Positions 13,275 to 24,129 of a stretch of DNA of 64,000 nt are shown piece by piece (within the stretch, counting starts at the first letter, position 1; each line of letters opens with the position of its first letter). Source of the DNA: Heliopora coerulea (lineage: Eukaryota; Cnidaria; Anthozoa; Scleralcyonacea; Helioporidae); contig JASJOG010000012.1 in NCBI GenBank assembly GCA_030142905.1, positions 1,118,501 through 1,182,500 of the forward strand. Direction: 5' to 3'. The notes below the pieces were generated by a model that worked only from the letters and a program-made list of their open reading frames with translations, was not told the DNA's origin and searched no databases. Made by a program: the position numbers and the translations under genes.

Positions 13275-14438
13275 CCTACGGGAAAACTGTATCGCAGCGA
13301 ACAGAAATAGCACACAACAGTCACTACAAGCTGCTTATCCTGCCAGTTTGACTGGAAAAGCCACCCTCTTCAAAAACGTTAACGTTGCAACGAAGTGAAA
13401 GCTTTCAGCCTATAAAACGCCAGTGTAATAGGTCATTGATATCTTTGGTATTTAAACGTCAGTGAAAGGTACAGCAGGGTCAACAATTTATCGCCGCCAT
13501 GTCGTTGTCATCGTTAATTACAATTAAGGCAACACGTAGGTGATGTGAATTTGAGCTGGAATAAATCCGTCTTCACATTGCCTTAAGTACTTGCATAAAA
13601 GCATTTTTGATCGCATATCCTTTTTCGTTTATAATCTCATATAGCGACCACGCTTATGTGGTAAGGTTTTGGCAATCTCAGGCTGGGTTTTTAATCGGCT
13701 TATGGTTACAAGCAAGCCTTTTATTAGCTAAAGTAGTTTACACGCAAAGAATATGGACTCGACTTCAGTGTTCAACATACATACTTTAACTGTAAAATTC
13801 TGCAGACTTCAGCAATTCGCTTATTTGAATATCTACAAATCTTGAACCTTGAATCTCTATGAACGTCTTCCGTATTTTTGAGGAAGCTTATTACTGTTTC
13901 TTGTGTGTTAAGAATACTTAGGATAAAGTTTGGACTAAAAAGTGTGGCCGATCCTTGAAGTTTAAATGTCACTTTGTGCATGCCAAGGTGGCTAATTTAC
14001 TTAATAGCAAGGAAACATTTTTTGAGAAATAATCCATGCCGGAAATTCGAATTCAATGGAATTTTCGGAATCCAAAAAAAAATACTAGTATTCTAAATGT
14101 GATCACCAAAATAGTTCCCTTTTTTCCAGCCTTGCTACATTCGTTATAATAATTAAAATCATCATTACTATTATGTTATTGTAATTATTGTTATTATTAT
14201 CACAACTCGCACACCATTGTTATTACTTTCATAATAATAATTATACAGGGTTTTTAAAACTCCTTTGATGGGCGGACGTACAGTCATTAGATGTCAAGCC
14301 ACAACCAACGATTATACAAAGACTTGTAGTTTAGCGTCATCGTCATTGCTACTATCATCACCATTATCATTTCGCTATCGTCAGTATTTGGCTAAACCAC
14401 CGCACTTCATTGATTAATTCATTGCACTTCGTTAAATT

Positions 14439-14572
14439 AAGCCTGGTTTCCATTAAGTCGCAAGAATCGTAAAAATCGTGCCGTAGCAGCGACTAAATCG
14501 AAATTATAGAATTATTGCGATTTTTACGATTGCGATTCTTGCGATTCTAACGATTTAATGGAAACAAGGCTT
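14439..14572. mobile_element. Foldback MITE with AAGCCTGGTTTCC ends
   Basis: The left end is AAGCCTGGTTTCCATTAA and the right end reads, reversed, AAGCCTTGTTTCCATTAA. The inner arms carry GCAAGAATCGTAAAAATCG facing its complement. At 134 bp and without coding capacity it is a typical short foldback element. Confidence 0.75.
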
Positions 14573-14599
14573 TACTGTATTTGGTCAAACCGCTGTGCT

Positions 14600-14945
14600 T
14601 ATTTAAACCATTGCATTTGATTAAACTGCTTTGTATTGTTAAAACCACTGCACTTGGTTAAAGTATATACTATATTTGTCTAAATCACTGCGCTTGGTTA
14701 AACCACTGCACGTAGTTAAACTACAATATTTGCTCAAATCACAGCACGTAGTTAAACTGCAATATTTGCTCAAATCACTGCACTTGGTTAAACCACTGCA
14801 CGTAGTTAAACTACAACATTTGCTCAAATCACTGCACTTGGTAAAACCACGGCACTTAGTTAAACCGACAATGTTTGGCTAAATCACTGCACTTCATTGG
14901 TTAATTCACTGCATTTGGTTAAACTTCAAAACTCGCTGCCCTTGG
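14600..14945. repeat. Minisatellite, unit about 22 bp
   Basis: Degenerate tandem units built on CACTGCACTTGGTTAAACCA, with variants such as CACGTAGTTAAACTACAATA. The array resumes at 16184-16250, so the sequence between 14946 and 16183 appears to have been inserted into it. Confidence 0.75.
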
Positions 14946-15010
14946 TTAACTCTTTCTCTAGGATCAATGTTCTATTATTTAACTCTGACTAACGCCAGAC
15001 CATTTTACTA
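14946..15010. mobile_element. Left half of a TTAACTCTTTC MITE
   Basis: Matches the left part of a roughly 100-bp MITE with TTAACTCTTTC ends that has intact copies at 33785, 34004 and 58480. Shared internal motifs are CTCTGACTAACGCCAGAC and TTTTACT. Its other half lies at 16143-16183. Confidence 0.6.
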
Positions 15011-15079
15011 TAATAGTTGATGATAAATTATAGTAGTATAATTATATATATCATAATAATAGTAATAGTTAATGATAAA

Positions 15080-15420
15080 CCAATCGAGGTAGTACATCAG
15101 GCCAAGATTTTGGGCCTTACTATTTATGATACCTTATCATGGAACAACCACGTCAATGATATAACTAAAAACCAACAAACGTCTGTACTTCTTGGTCCAA
15201 TTGAAACAAGCCAATGTTTTCACAATCGACATCATCAACTTCTACTGCACATGTATTCGACCAACTTTTAAGTACGGTACACAGGTGTTTCATTACGCGT
15301 TGCCAGGCTATTTCCGAGAAAGCTTAGAACGTGTTCAAAAACGAGCATTATCCGTTATTTTCTCCCGGAGTTTCGTATTATCATGGTTTGGGACTTTCAG
15401 GTCTTACTAGCTTATCAACT
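15080..15420 (+). pseudogene. LINE reverse-transcriptase remnant (C-terminal part)
   Basis: Two overlapping, frameshifted open stretches resemble the region downstream of the RT palm in CR1/Jockey-type LINEs. The first has KILGLTIYDTLSWNNHV; the second, in another frame, has YCTCIRPTFKYGTQVFHYALP and LERVQKRAL. It is a short, disabled fragment inserted within the minisatellite region. Confidence 0.7.
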
Positions 15421-15597
15421 TGACGTCAAATACTATGCAATAAACTATTTTCTGTGATATCCGAGCGCACTAACCATAATTAACGATCTTAATTCACCTA
15501 CAAGTAGATCTAATTATTATGTAAGATTTGAGCGTGTTTATGATCTTCCTTTTTTGTACTAACTAATCGATTTGAAAACACTTTTGATCTATCCACC

Positions 15598-15712
15598 TAT
15601 CTATTTATCCATCTATCCGTCTACCCGTCTACCCGCCTATCGATCTACCGATCTATCTATCTTTCTGCCTGCATGCCTGTCTGTCTGTCTGTCTATCTGT
15701 CTATCTGTCCAT
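15598..15712. repeat. CTAT/CTGT tetranucleotide repeat
   Basis: Imperfect tandem CTAT, CTGT and CCGT units. A similar tract resumes at 15945 after a foldback element. Confidence 0.8.
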
Positions 15713-15715
15713 ACC

Positions 15716-15893
15716 AAAAAGTTAATAGGTTGGTAGACTGCCGAATTTATGATAAAGAATTCTGGTAGATGAACGATCTTCAAGCTCGATACTCAGAAAA
15801 TGATTTCTGAGCCCCAGACGGGAATCGTAAACATTTAACTGATAAAGAATTCTATATCATAAATTCGGCAGTTTACCAACCTTTTAACTTTTT
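15716..15893. mobile_element. Foldback element, about 47-bp arms
   Basis: The left arm includes AGACTGCCGAATTTATGAT and the right arm includes its near-complement ATCATAAATTCGGCAGTTT. AAAAAGTTAATAGG at the left pairs with CCTTTTAACTTTTT at the right. The spacer is about 80 bp. It interrupts a tetranucleotide repeat tract. Confidence 0.75.
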
Positions 15894-15944
15894 GTGTTGT
15901 TTTATACTGTCTACACAGCATCCCATATTTATATCACTATCAGT

Positions 15945-16042
15945 CCATTCGTCTGTCTCTCTGTCTATCTGTCGATCTATCTATCTATCTGTCTGTCTGT
16001 CTGTCCATTCATCCATCCATCCATCCATCCATCCATCCATCC

Positions 16043-16127
<85 letters not shown>

Positions 16128-16130
16128 ATA
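15945..16130. repeat. CTAT/ATCC tetranucleotide microsatellite
   Basis: Tandem (CTGT)n, then (CATC)n, then about 80 bp of nearly perfect (TATC)n. Open frames across it are artefacts of the repeat. Confidence 0.95.
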
Positions 16131-16142
16131 TCTATCCATCAA

Positions 16143-16183
16143 TTTACTCCTAAAGGGGAGACATCCTACCGCGAAAGAGTTAA
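16143..16183. mobile_element. Right half of a TTAACTCTTTC MITE
   Basis: Ends in CGAAAGAGTTAA, the reverse complement of the TTAACTCTTTC end, and follows directly on the microsatellite. With 14946-15010 it would make one complete MITE. Confidence 0.55.
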
Positions 16184-16412
16184 ACAACTGCACCAGGTTA
16201 AACCACCACTCTTGGTCAAACCGCAGCTTTTGATTAAACAACTTAACTCGATTGAACACCCAGATATAATAAAGATTGCCACCGCGGAAGTAAGAATTTT
16301 AATTCAAAAGAAAATCTCAGATTTAACGTATGTTGACATACTAGCCAATGATTCCGTAACGATTTTTAAATTCACAACAAATGAAAACGGGGAAGCTCTG
16401 GGCGACCATTCC

Positions 16413-16790
16413 TCAAAATTTAAGAGGAATGCATAAACGTTGAATGCATGGCTTTCCCGCTCTGATGACCTTTTTTTCGCATTTTCGACTGTTTATCCGA
16501 CGTCTCCGCAAAAAACGCCATTTATAGTATCTGCGCCTCGATCGAAATATCTTCCTCAGCTTCTTCTTCTGGAGTGCAGGGGAATAAGGATTGTTTTTCT
16601 GGACACAGTTCATAATGCAATGAAAGCCATCGCTAGGACACCGCCAAGATGGAGTGGGAGATGAAGACACACAATGAGTAAAAGAAGGAAAGTTACACTT
16701 GCCACAGCAGGTGTATATTGATGTGATGAAGTGGTATTTCCTTTGGTATTTAACAATGCTTGCGTGGACACAGTCAAATGGCCAGGATAT
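16413..16790 (-). CDS. Cysteine-rich secreted protein family, gene A exon 2
   Basis: Second, terminal exon of a complete two-exon gene. An acceptor (CTCTAG) is followed in phase 0 by I-S-W-P-F-D-C. There are 125 codons plus stop; joined to exon 1 the protein would have about 180 residues. Family cysteine spacing is exact: C-x20-CC-x2-C-x7-C-x10-C-x6-C-x3-C, with WRCPS and FHC motifs. A very basic linker of about 35 residues follows, dominated by Arg and Lys (for example FRSRRRYYKWRFLRRRR). The end is C-x10-C-x4-C with CIQRLCIPLKF. With the single exon 1 cysteine after the signal peptide, the count would be even. The family is not one I recognise. Secretion and disulfide folding are inferred from the signal peptide and cysteines; no function can be assigned. 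Confidence 0.85.
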   Translation of the reverse strand: MSWPFDCVHASIVKYQRKYHFITSIYTCCGKCNFPSFTHCVSSSPTPSWRCPSDGFHCIMNCVQKNNPYSPALQKKKLRKIFRSRRRYYKWRFLRRRRINSRKCEKKVIRAGKPCIQRLCIPLKF

Positions 16791-17079
16791 CTAGAGGATA
16801 GATATCCAAGACAAATAAATTTTTAATGATATAATAATAGAATAGTGCATAGACAGCGTTAAATAGGGTAAAAAGTTCAACGGTTGGTGACTGCCATGCG
16901 TGATCACATTGAATTCCATCCGTCAAAACACTTATATAGACCTTCAATCTGATACAAGAAATTCTTGCAAGCAATTCAAAGAACAACCCATCCATCCGTC
17001 CGTCCGCCTGTCCTTTCAAATCCAAATAGAAGTTTGTCACGGCCTATATAGATATATAATATACTCCTATTAAACCTAC

Positions 17080-17244
17080 CTGTCTTTTGGTTAGCAGTTC
17101 TTTGACGTTTCTCCTTCGCAGAATCGACTTGATTTGATTACTCTCAGGACAGTATACTGGCTGTGAAGCGTCTTCTGACTCTGAGCTTATGTACGCAGCA
17201 GCTGAAAGCAACAAACAACCAGTGAGTACTCCAGCAGAACTCAT
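17080..17244 (-). CDS. Cysteine-rich secreted protein family, gene A exon 1
   Basis: First coding exon of gene A: 55 codons from ATG to a GTAGGT donor, phase 0, separated from exon 2 by a 289-bp intron. Residues 1-20 are a signal peptide with hydrophobic core GVLTGCLLLSAAA. A YCP motif around residues 31-33 matches the YC motif of the other exon 1 copies. The tail is basic (LRRR, TKRQ) and could hold a furin-like cleavage site. The exon resembles the one at 22604-22747 from its first residues (MSSAGVL against MSSTGIL), showing that the two genes are duplicates. I see no clear TATA box upstream. Confidence 0.85.
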
Positions 17245-18296
17245 CTCCTAAGAGTGAACAGTCGTCTCACTAAGCTTTGTAACAAAATTACAACTATTCG
17301 CCGATAACTGTGTACTTATCCTCATCTGCTGCCGTGGGAATAAGATGGGGAACTACCATACCGTATAAAAAAGAGCATAATTCTATTTTAGTTGAGTTCC
17401 TTTAGCATGTTTCAGCACGCATTAAAATGCAGTGCAGTGAAGCAGTTCGGCCTTTTTTTTTATCGAAATCGCCATGGAAACACTAATTTTCACTAAGTTG
17501 ACAATACAAGAATTTGTTAGAAAGAAACAAAATACCAATAGATCACTAAATCACAGTACCGTATATGGCAGTGTCCAAGAGCGTGCTGTGAGCGATGCCA
17601 GAAACTCAGAATCAGTATCGGAAAAAATTCCTTGCTGAAACCATCAGTTGATTCAGAACATGTACTTTCCACAAAAACAACTTACGTGTAATTTCTTAAA
17701 TAAAACGGTTACAAATTGTTTTCTTTGTTGAGCTGAAATGGAGTTGAAACGTGACAGGGAACCACTGAGGACAAAATTGCCCAAATATCAGGCGCTCTAT
17801 ATTTAGACGAATCAAGTAAACTAAAGAGCTCATTGCACGGAGCTCTTTAAAGAGCTCTTTTCTTGCGATTTATCTCATCCTGAAGCATGCGATTGAGTGA
17901 ACAACTCACCAAAGTATTTCACCGTATAGCTTGGCACAAATGATCCGCAAGTCAATCGACTCGAATGTGTCAGAACGCTAAAAATTGCTTCAAAATCGCC
18001 CGTGTTAACAGCCCTTAACAAAAACCCTCAGTAAATTCTGATAAGCGTTTTCGACTGACCACTTATAACAGGACCTTTCTTAACAGTTCATCTGGGAGGG
18101 GGGACAAACCCTCCCCCGAAGTCACCATATTTCTGTCCCCGAAAACATTTGCCATTTTCTTTTTCCAAATTTGCAAGCTAAGGGGAAAAAGGGTGAAAAT
18201 TGATGAAATGTAATAAGTGATCGATTGTCGCTATTGATTTTCAGGGTAGAAAACGTCATCTCAGTATAAATATTAGTGCCCAGCACAAGACTTTAA
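17245..18296. other. Upstream and intergenic sequence, no gene
   Basis: Holds the unmapped 5' flank of gene A and then plain AT-rich sequence. A short AGAGCTC-rich inverted repeat occurs near 17826-17860. No exon was recognised. Confidence 0.35.
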
Positions 18297-18464
18297 AATA
18301 GAATCCCATCAATGGTAAGAAATACAAAACTTTGTTAAAACATGATTTCCTAACGTTTCGTTGCACGGCACACAACGAAAAATTTATCCACTCTGAAGAT
18401 GTTGTGTGCTGCAACGACACGTTAGTATATCAAGTTTTGTATTTCTTACCGGGATTCCATTTTG
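18297..18464. repeat. Foldback resembling a retroelement terminal repeat
   Basis: Arms GGTAAGAAATACAAAAC and GTTTTGTATTTCTTACC face each other, with inner pairs CTAACGTTTCGTTGC and GCAACGACACGTTAG. The left arm recurs at 48493-48592 next to a truncated LINE. The AACGTTTCGTTGC core resembles ends I associate with Penelope-like elements, but that link is inference. Confidence 0.6.
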
Positions 18465-19735
18465 AAGTGATCGATTGATCATAGCTTGAAATCGCATGCC
18501 AACTGCGTCATATTACCTAGGCTAGCCATTGTATATTTTTTAAAAAGAAAGAGAGAAAGACGACTGTCAAGGCCATGTGTCAATACTTACAAACAAAGAG
18601 CGTTTGTCGCAAAATTTTTCCGATTTAGAGGTTTGAGAATGTTGTAATAAATATCAGTGACCAGCAAAAAAAACACGAAGTAGAGCCATATTTATTTTTC
18701 TCTTGAAAAGGAATCTCTTGCAAAAGTTTAAAAATGGTTAAATTTTTCTCTGAAAAAGGTGTTTTTATTAATTTAGTTTTTCTCCAGCAGATTTTTACCT
18801 GAAAATACGCTCGAATTCATCTCAGAGAATCTGAAAATCAAAAATTTTAACCCTCCTGCACCATTCCCAAACTTGTGCCTAAGGCACTTGGGTGGACTCC
18901 CTCCTGTAGGCCTCAAAGTTGGTTTCCTGTATCTCACTAAAAGTTTTCCTTTTGACGCCCAGTGAAAATTCCAGGCACTGATCTATTGTGCATTGACGGT
19001 ATGCAAGAGGAGAAGGTAAATTTACTTTTGTTAGCCACCGTTACTCATACATTTCCAGATATAGGCTCACAAGTACATCCACCGAAAATACCTACCGATA
19101 ATAACGCACAGTTTAAAGCCTGCATTCCTATTACCGTAAGGCTACTATTTTTGGCGACAACCTAATTTAGCGATTCTTCTCCCTGAAGATTTAGCGACAA
19201 TTTATTTAAAAGATTTCTTCAGTTTACTCGTGAACGACAATGTGTATAAAACAAATATACAAAACAAATGTGAAAGTTACTGTTGAACGATGAAGACTTA
19301 TGAAATTAGAGAATTGTGAAAATTCTATATGCACTGACGAACAGTTACAAGATGAACTTATAACTCGGTTACATATGGAACGCGTTCCCTTTGCAGCATC
19401 GGTTTAACGAGTTCAGTGTGAAAGATTATTAAAATACTACGGAGCTAATTTTAATCCTGGTATACGACAATCATATGATATACACGGGATCTAAAGCGGA
19501 AATATTGCAAGACACAAATAAAGGAGTAAAATTTCACCGGGTAGATTCTTCCCATGCCGCTTGCGCGCGGGTGCATTCTCCCCATGCTCCTTGCGCACGT
19601 CAGTGATCAGTGACAGACGTCTCCCTGCGACGTCCAAGGTCATCTGATGTAAGCCTAAAATGTAAAAATGTCGGATTCGGCGAGGAAAGAGAACGCCTTC
19701 CAAATAAAAACGTCTCGCCTTTAGTGAACCTTTCT
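18465..19735. other. No gene recognised
   Basis: AT-rich sequence downstream of gene B on the minus strand, presumably including its 3' untranslated region. No domain, SINE or MITE was recognised. Confidence 0.35.
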
Positions 19736-20134
19736 TCAAACTTTAAGGGGGATGCATAAACGTTCGACGCAGATTTTTCCATCTCTGGTGACTTGTTTCT
19801 CGCATTTTGGGTTTGACACGCGTTTGATTGCCGAGTGCTTTCTAGATTTCCTGAACAGCCTCCTCTTCCTTCCCTGTCCAATCCGGCTGAGCGTTCCGCT
19901 CTTTTTTCGGGTAACTGATTTAAAGGGATTGATGTCGTACTTCTTCACGCAATTTACGATGCAGTGAAACGCTTCGCTAGGACAACGCCATGATGGACCT
20001 GAGCGAAATAACACACACGACGTAAAAGCGGGAAAGTTGCACCTCTGGCAGCAAGAGTGTATTGATGTCATGAAGAAGTATAATCCTCCGTGTTTGACCA
20101 AACTCGCGTGGGTGCAGTCATATGGCCAAGATTT
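19736..20134 (-). CDS. Cysteine-rich secreted protein family, gene B exon 2
   Basis: Terminal exon of gene B. The acceptor CTCTCCTTTAG is followed in phase 0 by K-S-W-P-Y-D-C. There are 132 codons plus stop, so the spliced protein would have about 180 residues. The cysteine pattern is C-x20-CC-x2-C-x7-C-x10-C-x6-C-x3-C, with SWRCPS and FHC motifs. A basic linker (GRKRRLFRKSRK) follows, then C-x10-C-x4-C ending CVERLCIPLKV. The closest local relatives are gene A (16413-17244) and the exon at 63240. It is read with the exon 1 at 22604-22747 across a 2.47-kb intron. Frame, phase and motif order are all intact, so I regard this as a functional gene of unknown role. Confidence 0.85.
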   Translation of the reverse strand, partial: KSWPYDCTHASLVKHGGLYFFMTSIHSCCQRCNFPAFTSCVLFRSGPSWRCPSEAFHCIVNCVKKYDINPFKSVTRKKSGTLSRIGQGRKRRLFRKSRKHSAIKRVSNPKCEKQVTRDGKICVERLCIPLKV

Positions 20135-20213
20135 CTAAAGGAGAGATCATTCAAGAGTATTCATACGATGTTTACATCCGCATCTCAAATCATTAACAAT
20201 TCATGAGCAAAAG

Positions 20214-20462
20214 GGATGCTGATGGCACAGAGGTAGTGCAAGTGTCTCTCACCACTGTGACTATGGTTCGATTCCGGCTCCGTCCAGTTATCTAATTAAA
20301 GTTACCTTGGCCACATGTGAGAAAAGAGTTGTCCAGTTTGACTCTACCAAACATCGCAGGTTTTGTACTAACACTGGACCCATGAGGGGTGGCCCTTAGT
20401 GGACCTCCAGGGAGAACAGCTTAGGTAGCTGACAGGGTTATCCAGTTTAAATAAAGGTACTT
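20214..20462 (+). repeat. tRNA-derived SINE, copy 2
   Basis: Lies in the gene B intron, antisense to the gene. The head has TGGCACAGAGGT (A-box-like) and GGTTCGATTCC, a perfect B box. The tail is AAATAAAGGTACTT. It is the copy with the clearest internal promoter. Confidence 0.8.
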
Positions 20463-20516
20463 AACATTACCTTTTACCTTTTTTAAAACAGAAAGGAAAT
20501 CAGTACTGAGACGTAG

Positions 20517-20731
20517 TTTGGATATCTGATCTTAATTGGCATAAAACTTCGACAACTTCAAACCCGATTTTCTATTTAAATACGGATTCGTTTGAGATGT
20601 AATATCTTACACTCGAAATTTGTGTTTCATCAGATATCCAAACACCTCGAAATTGGTTAAAAAATCTCGGCTATCGCCTCGTTTTTTCAACTCATTTCTC
20701 GGTGTTTGGATATCTGATGAAACACTCCTTC
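20517..20731. repeat. Foldback with GTTTGGATATCTGAT arms
   Basis: GTTTGGATATCTGAT occurs at 20517 and again near 20709, and its complement ATCAGATATCCAAAC lies between them near 20629. It is an intronic inverted repeat, probably a decayed MITE or retroelement terminus. Confidence 0.5.
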
Positions 20732-21087
20732 TCCTGTATGATATACTAATGAAAAACTCGTTAATGATTCACGAAAACACAAAAAGATTTTGGCTCCTGA
20801 TAAATTAGTATGCTGTAAATCGGATACAAAATACCAATTGCAATTATGAATTTTTCCCTTCGATTATCTTGGTTAAAATTTACTGAAACTTCAAAATAAC
20901 CGGCAAACATGGCCATTTAAATGTTTTCGTATTTTAAGAAAGATGCAATGTTCTCGTCCGATCAATATCGGATTTACAACGGCTCGCCTTTTAAATCCCA
21001 TACAGATCGTTTGCTCATATTCTATCCATTACATACATATACATTTCCAAACCCATATCCATTCAACAAGTAGAAAATTGCTTGAGT

Positions 21088-21233
21088 ATCTCTGTGCTGT
21101 GATAGAAACATGAATGCCGTCATTTCAACCGGTAAAATGCGTGGTACTGTAGAAACACGACAGGCAGCCGATAAATTTCCGATATTTTCCAGCTGAAATG
21201 GCGTCATGAATGTTTCTATCACAGTACAGAGAC
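21088..21233. mobile_element. Foldback MITE with GTGATAGAAACAT arms
   Basis: The left arm CTGTGATAGAAACATGAATG faces CATGAATGTTTCTATCACAG at the right, and the outer TCTCTGTGCTG pairs with GTACAGAGA. A partial relative, TCTCTGCTGTGATAGAAACA, occurs near 21490. It lies in the gene B intron. Confidence 0.65.
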
Positions 21234-22603
21234 ACGGAAACTATTTTTTATTTGTCTTATAAAATAAGAAAGGTTTTTTGAGTTTTCGTGACGTGATCCA
21301 TGTCTCTGTACACGAATACAAATTGAAAAGGACGTCAGGCTTTTTCGTAACCTCTGGACACCAATCATGTCTCCGTTTTCTAACATAAAATGAAAATGAC
21401 GTCTCTAGAGAAAATGAGGTTCGTCCAATCAAAGCATGCGTCGGATGCGTATTATTTTTCAATTAACCAATAGAAAGTTGCTTGAGTGTCTCTGCTGTGA
21501 TAGAAACATCACAGCACGGAAATTGCGATTTCAAATGTCGTTCGCGTAAACTTCAATGGAATTCATTGCGATTTGGGCAGCTGCCGTCACAGTCATTGCA
21601 ATTTTTGAGAAGGAAAATTTGTGGCAATTTCATCTGTGATTTCATCAACAAAGCAAAGTACCACTTATTATGTCTCCTTTGCAGGTTTTTCACTTTTTGA
21701 CGAGAGCACTTCAGAAGATTCCTACAACAAATCTTGGGGTTACATTTCTCAGGATTTCTGGTGAAAACAGGAAGGGTTTCAGGTTACCGTCAGGTGGACG
21801 ATAAAAATATCAGCCAAAATCGCTACTTTGAACAGGCTACAACGCGTCAGAGATGCATATTACCTTTATAAAACCATCAGTGTCAAAGAGTTAGAAGTTA
21901 TACGAGTAAACACTTCTGGTAAAATGAGAGGCCATTTTGTGTCGGGATGAGCAGTAATGAATCCGAGTTCCTTGTTGATATTCGAGTAACGAACAAGAAC
22001 GGACACGAATAGGAATTTTGTTATTTACTTCTAAACCTTGCACTAAGCCATCTTTGTTAGACAGTAAAAGTGAACGGGTTTTATGTGTGTGTACAGCGTC
22101 TAGCTAAGGATCGGGTGCTTTCTTCAGACATTGAGTAAACACTTTTTGTAAAATAAAAGGCCATTTTGAATCGGGATATACAGTAATTACCAGCACAAAC
22201 ACGAATTTAATTGGATTATTGCTTATAGCTGATATTCCGCTTCAGAACAAGAACGGACAAGAATTTTGTTAATTACTTCTAAACCTTGCTCTAAGCTATC
22301 TTTGTCAGACAGAAGTGGAAAGAAATCATTTTTGCAAGTAAATTTGCTTAAAAAGCAGATCGTGATGCAGTCTATAGAAGGATAATTAATAAAGAGCAGC
22401 TTGTGTTTTTGTGATGGAGAGTTGATGTCTCACGAAATCATTTCTGTAATTTACAGACATTCACAATCACAAAGAAGTTTCCTTTGAGTTCGGCACTGGA
22501 GTTTTTGTGAGTTTAAGAAAAGGAGCTGTAAGTCAACTCTACAGATAAGACGAAGGAAGATCTTTTCACACTAAAATAACGAGGGCTAAGTTAAATATCT
22601 CAC

Positions 22604-22747
22604 CAATCCCTTGGACCTTGTGACATTGTTTCTTTGCCGAATCGACTTGAATTCATTATTCTTGTAACAATACGGCGGCTTAGCTGCTAAACGCAAGGCA
22701 GCTGTGACGACCAAAAACCAACAGATCAGTATTCCAGTAGAACTCAT
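22604..22747 (-). CDS. Cysteine-rich secreted protein family, gene B exon 1
   Basis: First exon of gene B: 48 codons from ATG to a GTGAGA donor in phase 0. Residues 1-22 form a signal peptide (hydrophobic core GILICWFLVVTAAL). A PPYC motif near residues 25-27 follows, then N-E-F-K-S-I and a basic tail (RQRNNVTRSKG). The order signal peptide, YC, (E/I)-K-S, basic tail matches gene A exon 1 residue for residue in several places, so this is homology and not merely a generic signal peptide. The donor context TTG|GTGAGA is acceptable but not ideal, so the exon end is the least certain part. Confidence 0.8.
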
Positions 22748-23069
22748 CTCTTAAGACTTGAGCCTGGTTCGTTTAAACTTTCGAGCTGTTATATGGTAAC
22801 CAACAACTTCTTCCTTCACTTCAATGTGCCACTGGTGGAAAATGTCAGTATTTATAAGCTATCACATTATCTTAACCGACTTCCTTTAGCATTTGGAGTC
22901 CTGCGTGTGATCAGTAAGCCCACGTTGCGGAAGTACATAAATCTTCACTTAAACAAACGAATTCGCTGTGGGATACTTAATTCCTTAATTTCAAGTGCAA
23001 ATGCTGCCAAAAGACATGCCAACAAAATTTCGCCATTAGTTAACCCTTCAAAAGTGAACGCCCAATGTC

Positions 23070-23750
23070 CTATACATACATATATATAGCTCGGACCGTC
23101 TGTTCAAGATGTTTTTCCCTTGTCTCTTTAGGATAAACAACTTTTCTTCGAGGCATAAGCGACATTTTCTTGATCCTGCTTTGCATGATGGAATTTGCTT
23201 GATGATATCCTACGCGATTGTGTATTTGCGTTTGTTGTCTTTCAGGTTCCAAATGTGTTTTGAAAGCTCGGTTTCGTTTAAGTATTTTTTGTTGTTGAGA
23301 GATTTGCAGTGATTTCGGTACCTAGTTTTGAAGTCGTTACCTGTTACGCCTATGTATGTCTTCGTCTCGTTGTTGTCAGTGGTCGTTATTCTTGCCTTGT
23401 AGAGGACACTGGTTTGCAGGCAAATGCCTTTTACAGGACATTGTTCAGGGTTTCTGCAGTTACATAGTCGAGTGTTTTTTATGCAAGATGGTTTCTCTTG
23501 GTTGTCGTGTCGCTTCAGTATTGTATTGTTGTGCCTTTTAATAAATGTTTCCATGTTTTCGCTGCAGCTGTAACTAACACGGATAGTGTGTCTGTTGAAT
23601 AGTTTGTGTAGTTTGTTGTTTGGCGGGAAGTGTTTGTCGATTAGTTGCAGGAAGTCGCGTGCGATGTTAGTTTTGACGTTTTTGCTGTAGGGTGGATTAT
23701 ACCAGATTACGTTGCGTTTTCTTCTGCGTTGGGTTTCAGTGTGGATGTTA
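23070..23750 (-). pseudogene. Penelope-like element ORF remnant (GIY-YIG end), copy 1
   Basis: C-terminal part of a Penelope-like retroelement. In order it has NPPYSKNVKTNIARDF, a linker with IKRHNNTILKRHD, a CNC...CPVKGIC cysteine motif, and the GIY-YIG nuclease start TYIGVTGNDFKTRYRNH. The frame is broken by a stop after about 23210. The reverse-transcriptase part is missing, and at 23750 it joins an oppositely oriented Penelope-type 3' end. Family identity is confident; the copy is dead. Confidence 0.85.
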
Positions 23751-23845
23751 GGTTCGGTCCGAGCTATTCAGCAAATGCCGACATGTAACCAAACACTTCC
23801 TTTAAACTTTTGTCACCTGTATATATGTGAATAATTAAATCTTAT

Positions 23846-23898
23846 CTGTCAGTTGCCTGATGATCGCCTGAGCGCGTGAAACTCAGAGTAGCGACAGC
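23846..23898 (+). ncRNA. Hammerhead-ribozyme-like motif 1
   Basis: Contains the core CTGATGA (23857-23863) and GAAA (23878-23881), followed by a very short stem III (CT-CAG-AG) and the cleavage triplet GTA ending at 23890. Stem I is GTTGC before the core pairing with GCGAC after it. Stem II is CGC/GCG with a U-U mismatch at its base. Hammerheads with tiny stem III are known in Penelope-like elements. The fit is good except for the base of stem II. Confidence 0.6.
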
Positions 23899-24129
23899 AA
23901 ATTTTTGTCTTTCGTATTTACTTATTCGCTCTACCAGTAACGGTATTGAGCGCTCTATATTTTCATTCCAACGTTGTAACCTTCGTGGTACTCATCATTG
24001 GTGTACATATATATACATATATATAAGCCAAAGGTGGGGACCAGGAAGGTTGTAGTGTTGGTTTGAGAATAAGGAGCGCTCAATACCATACCAGTAGAGC
24101 GAATAAAGAAGTAAAATAGACAAAATTTT

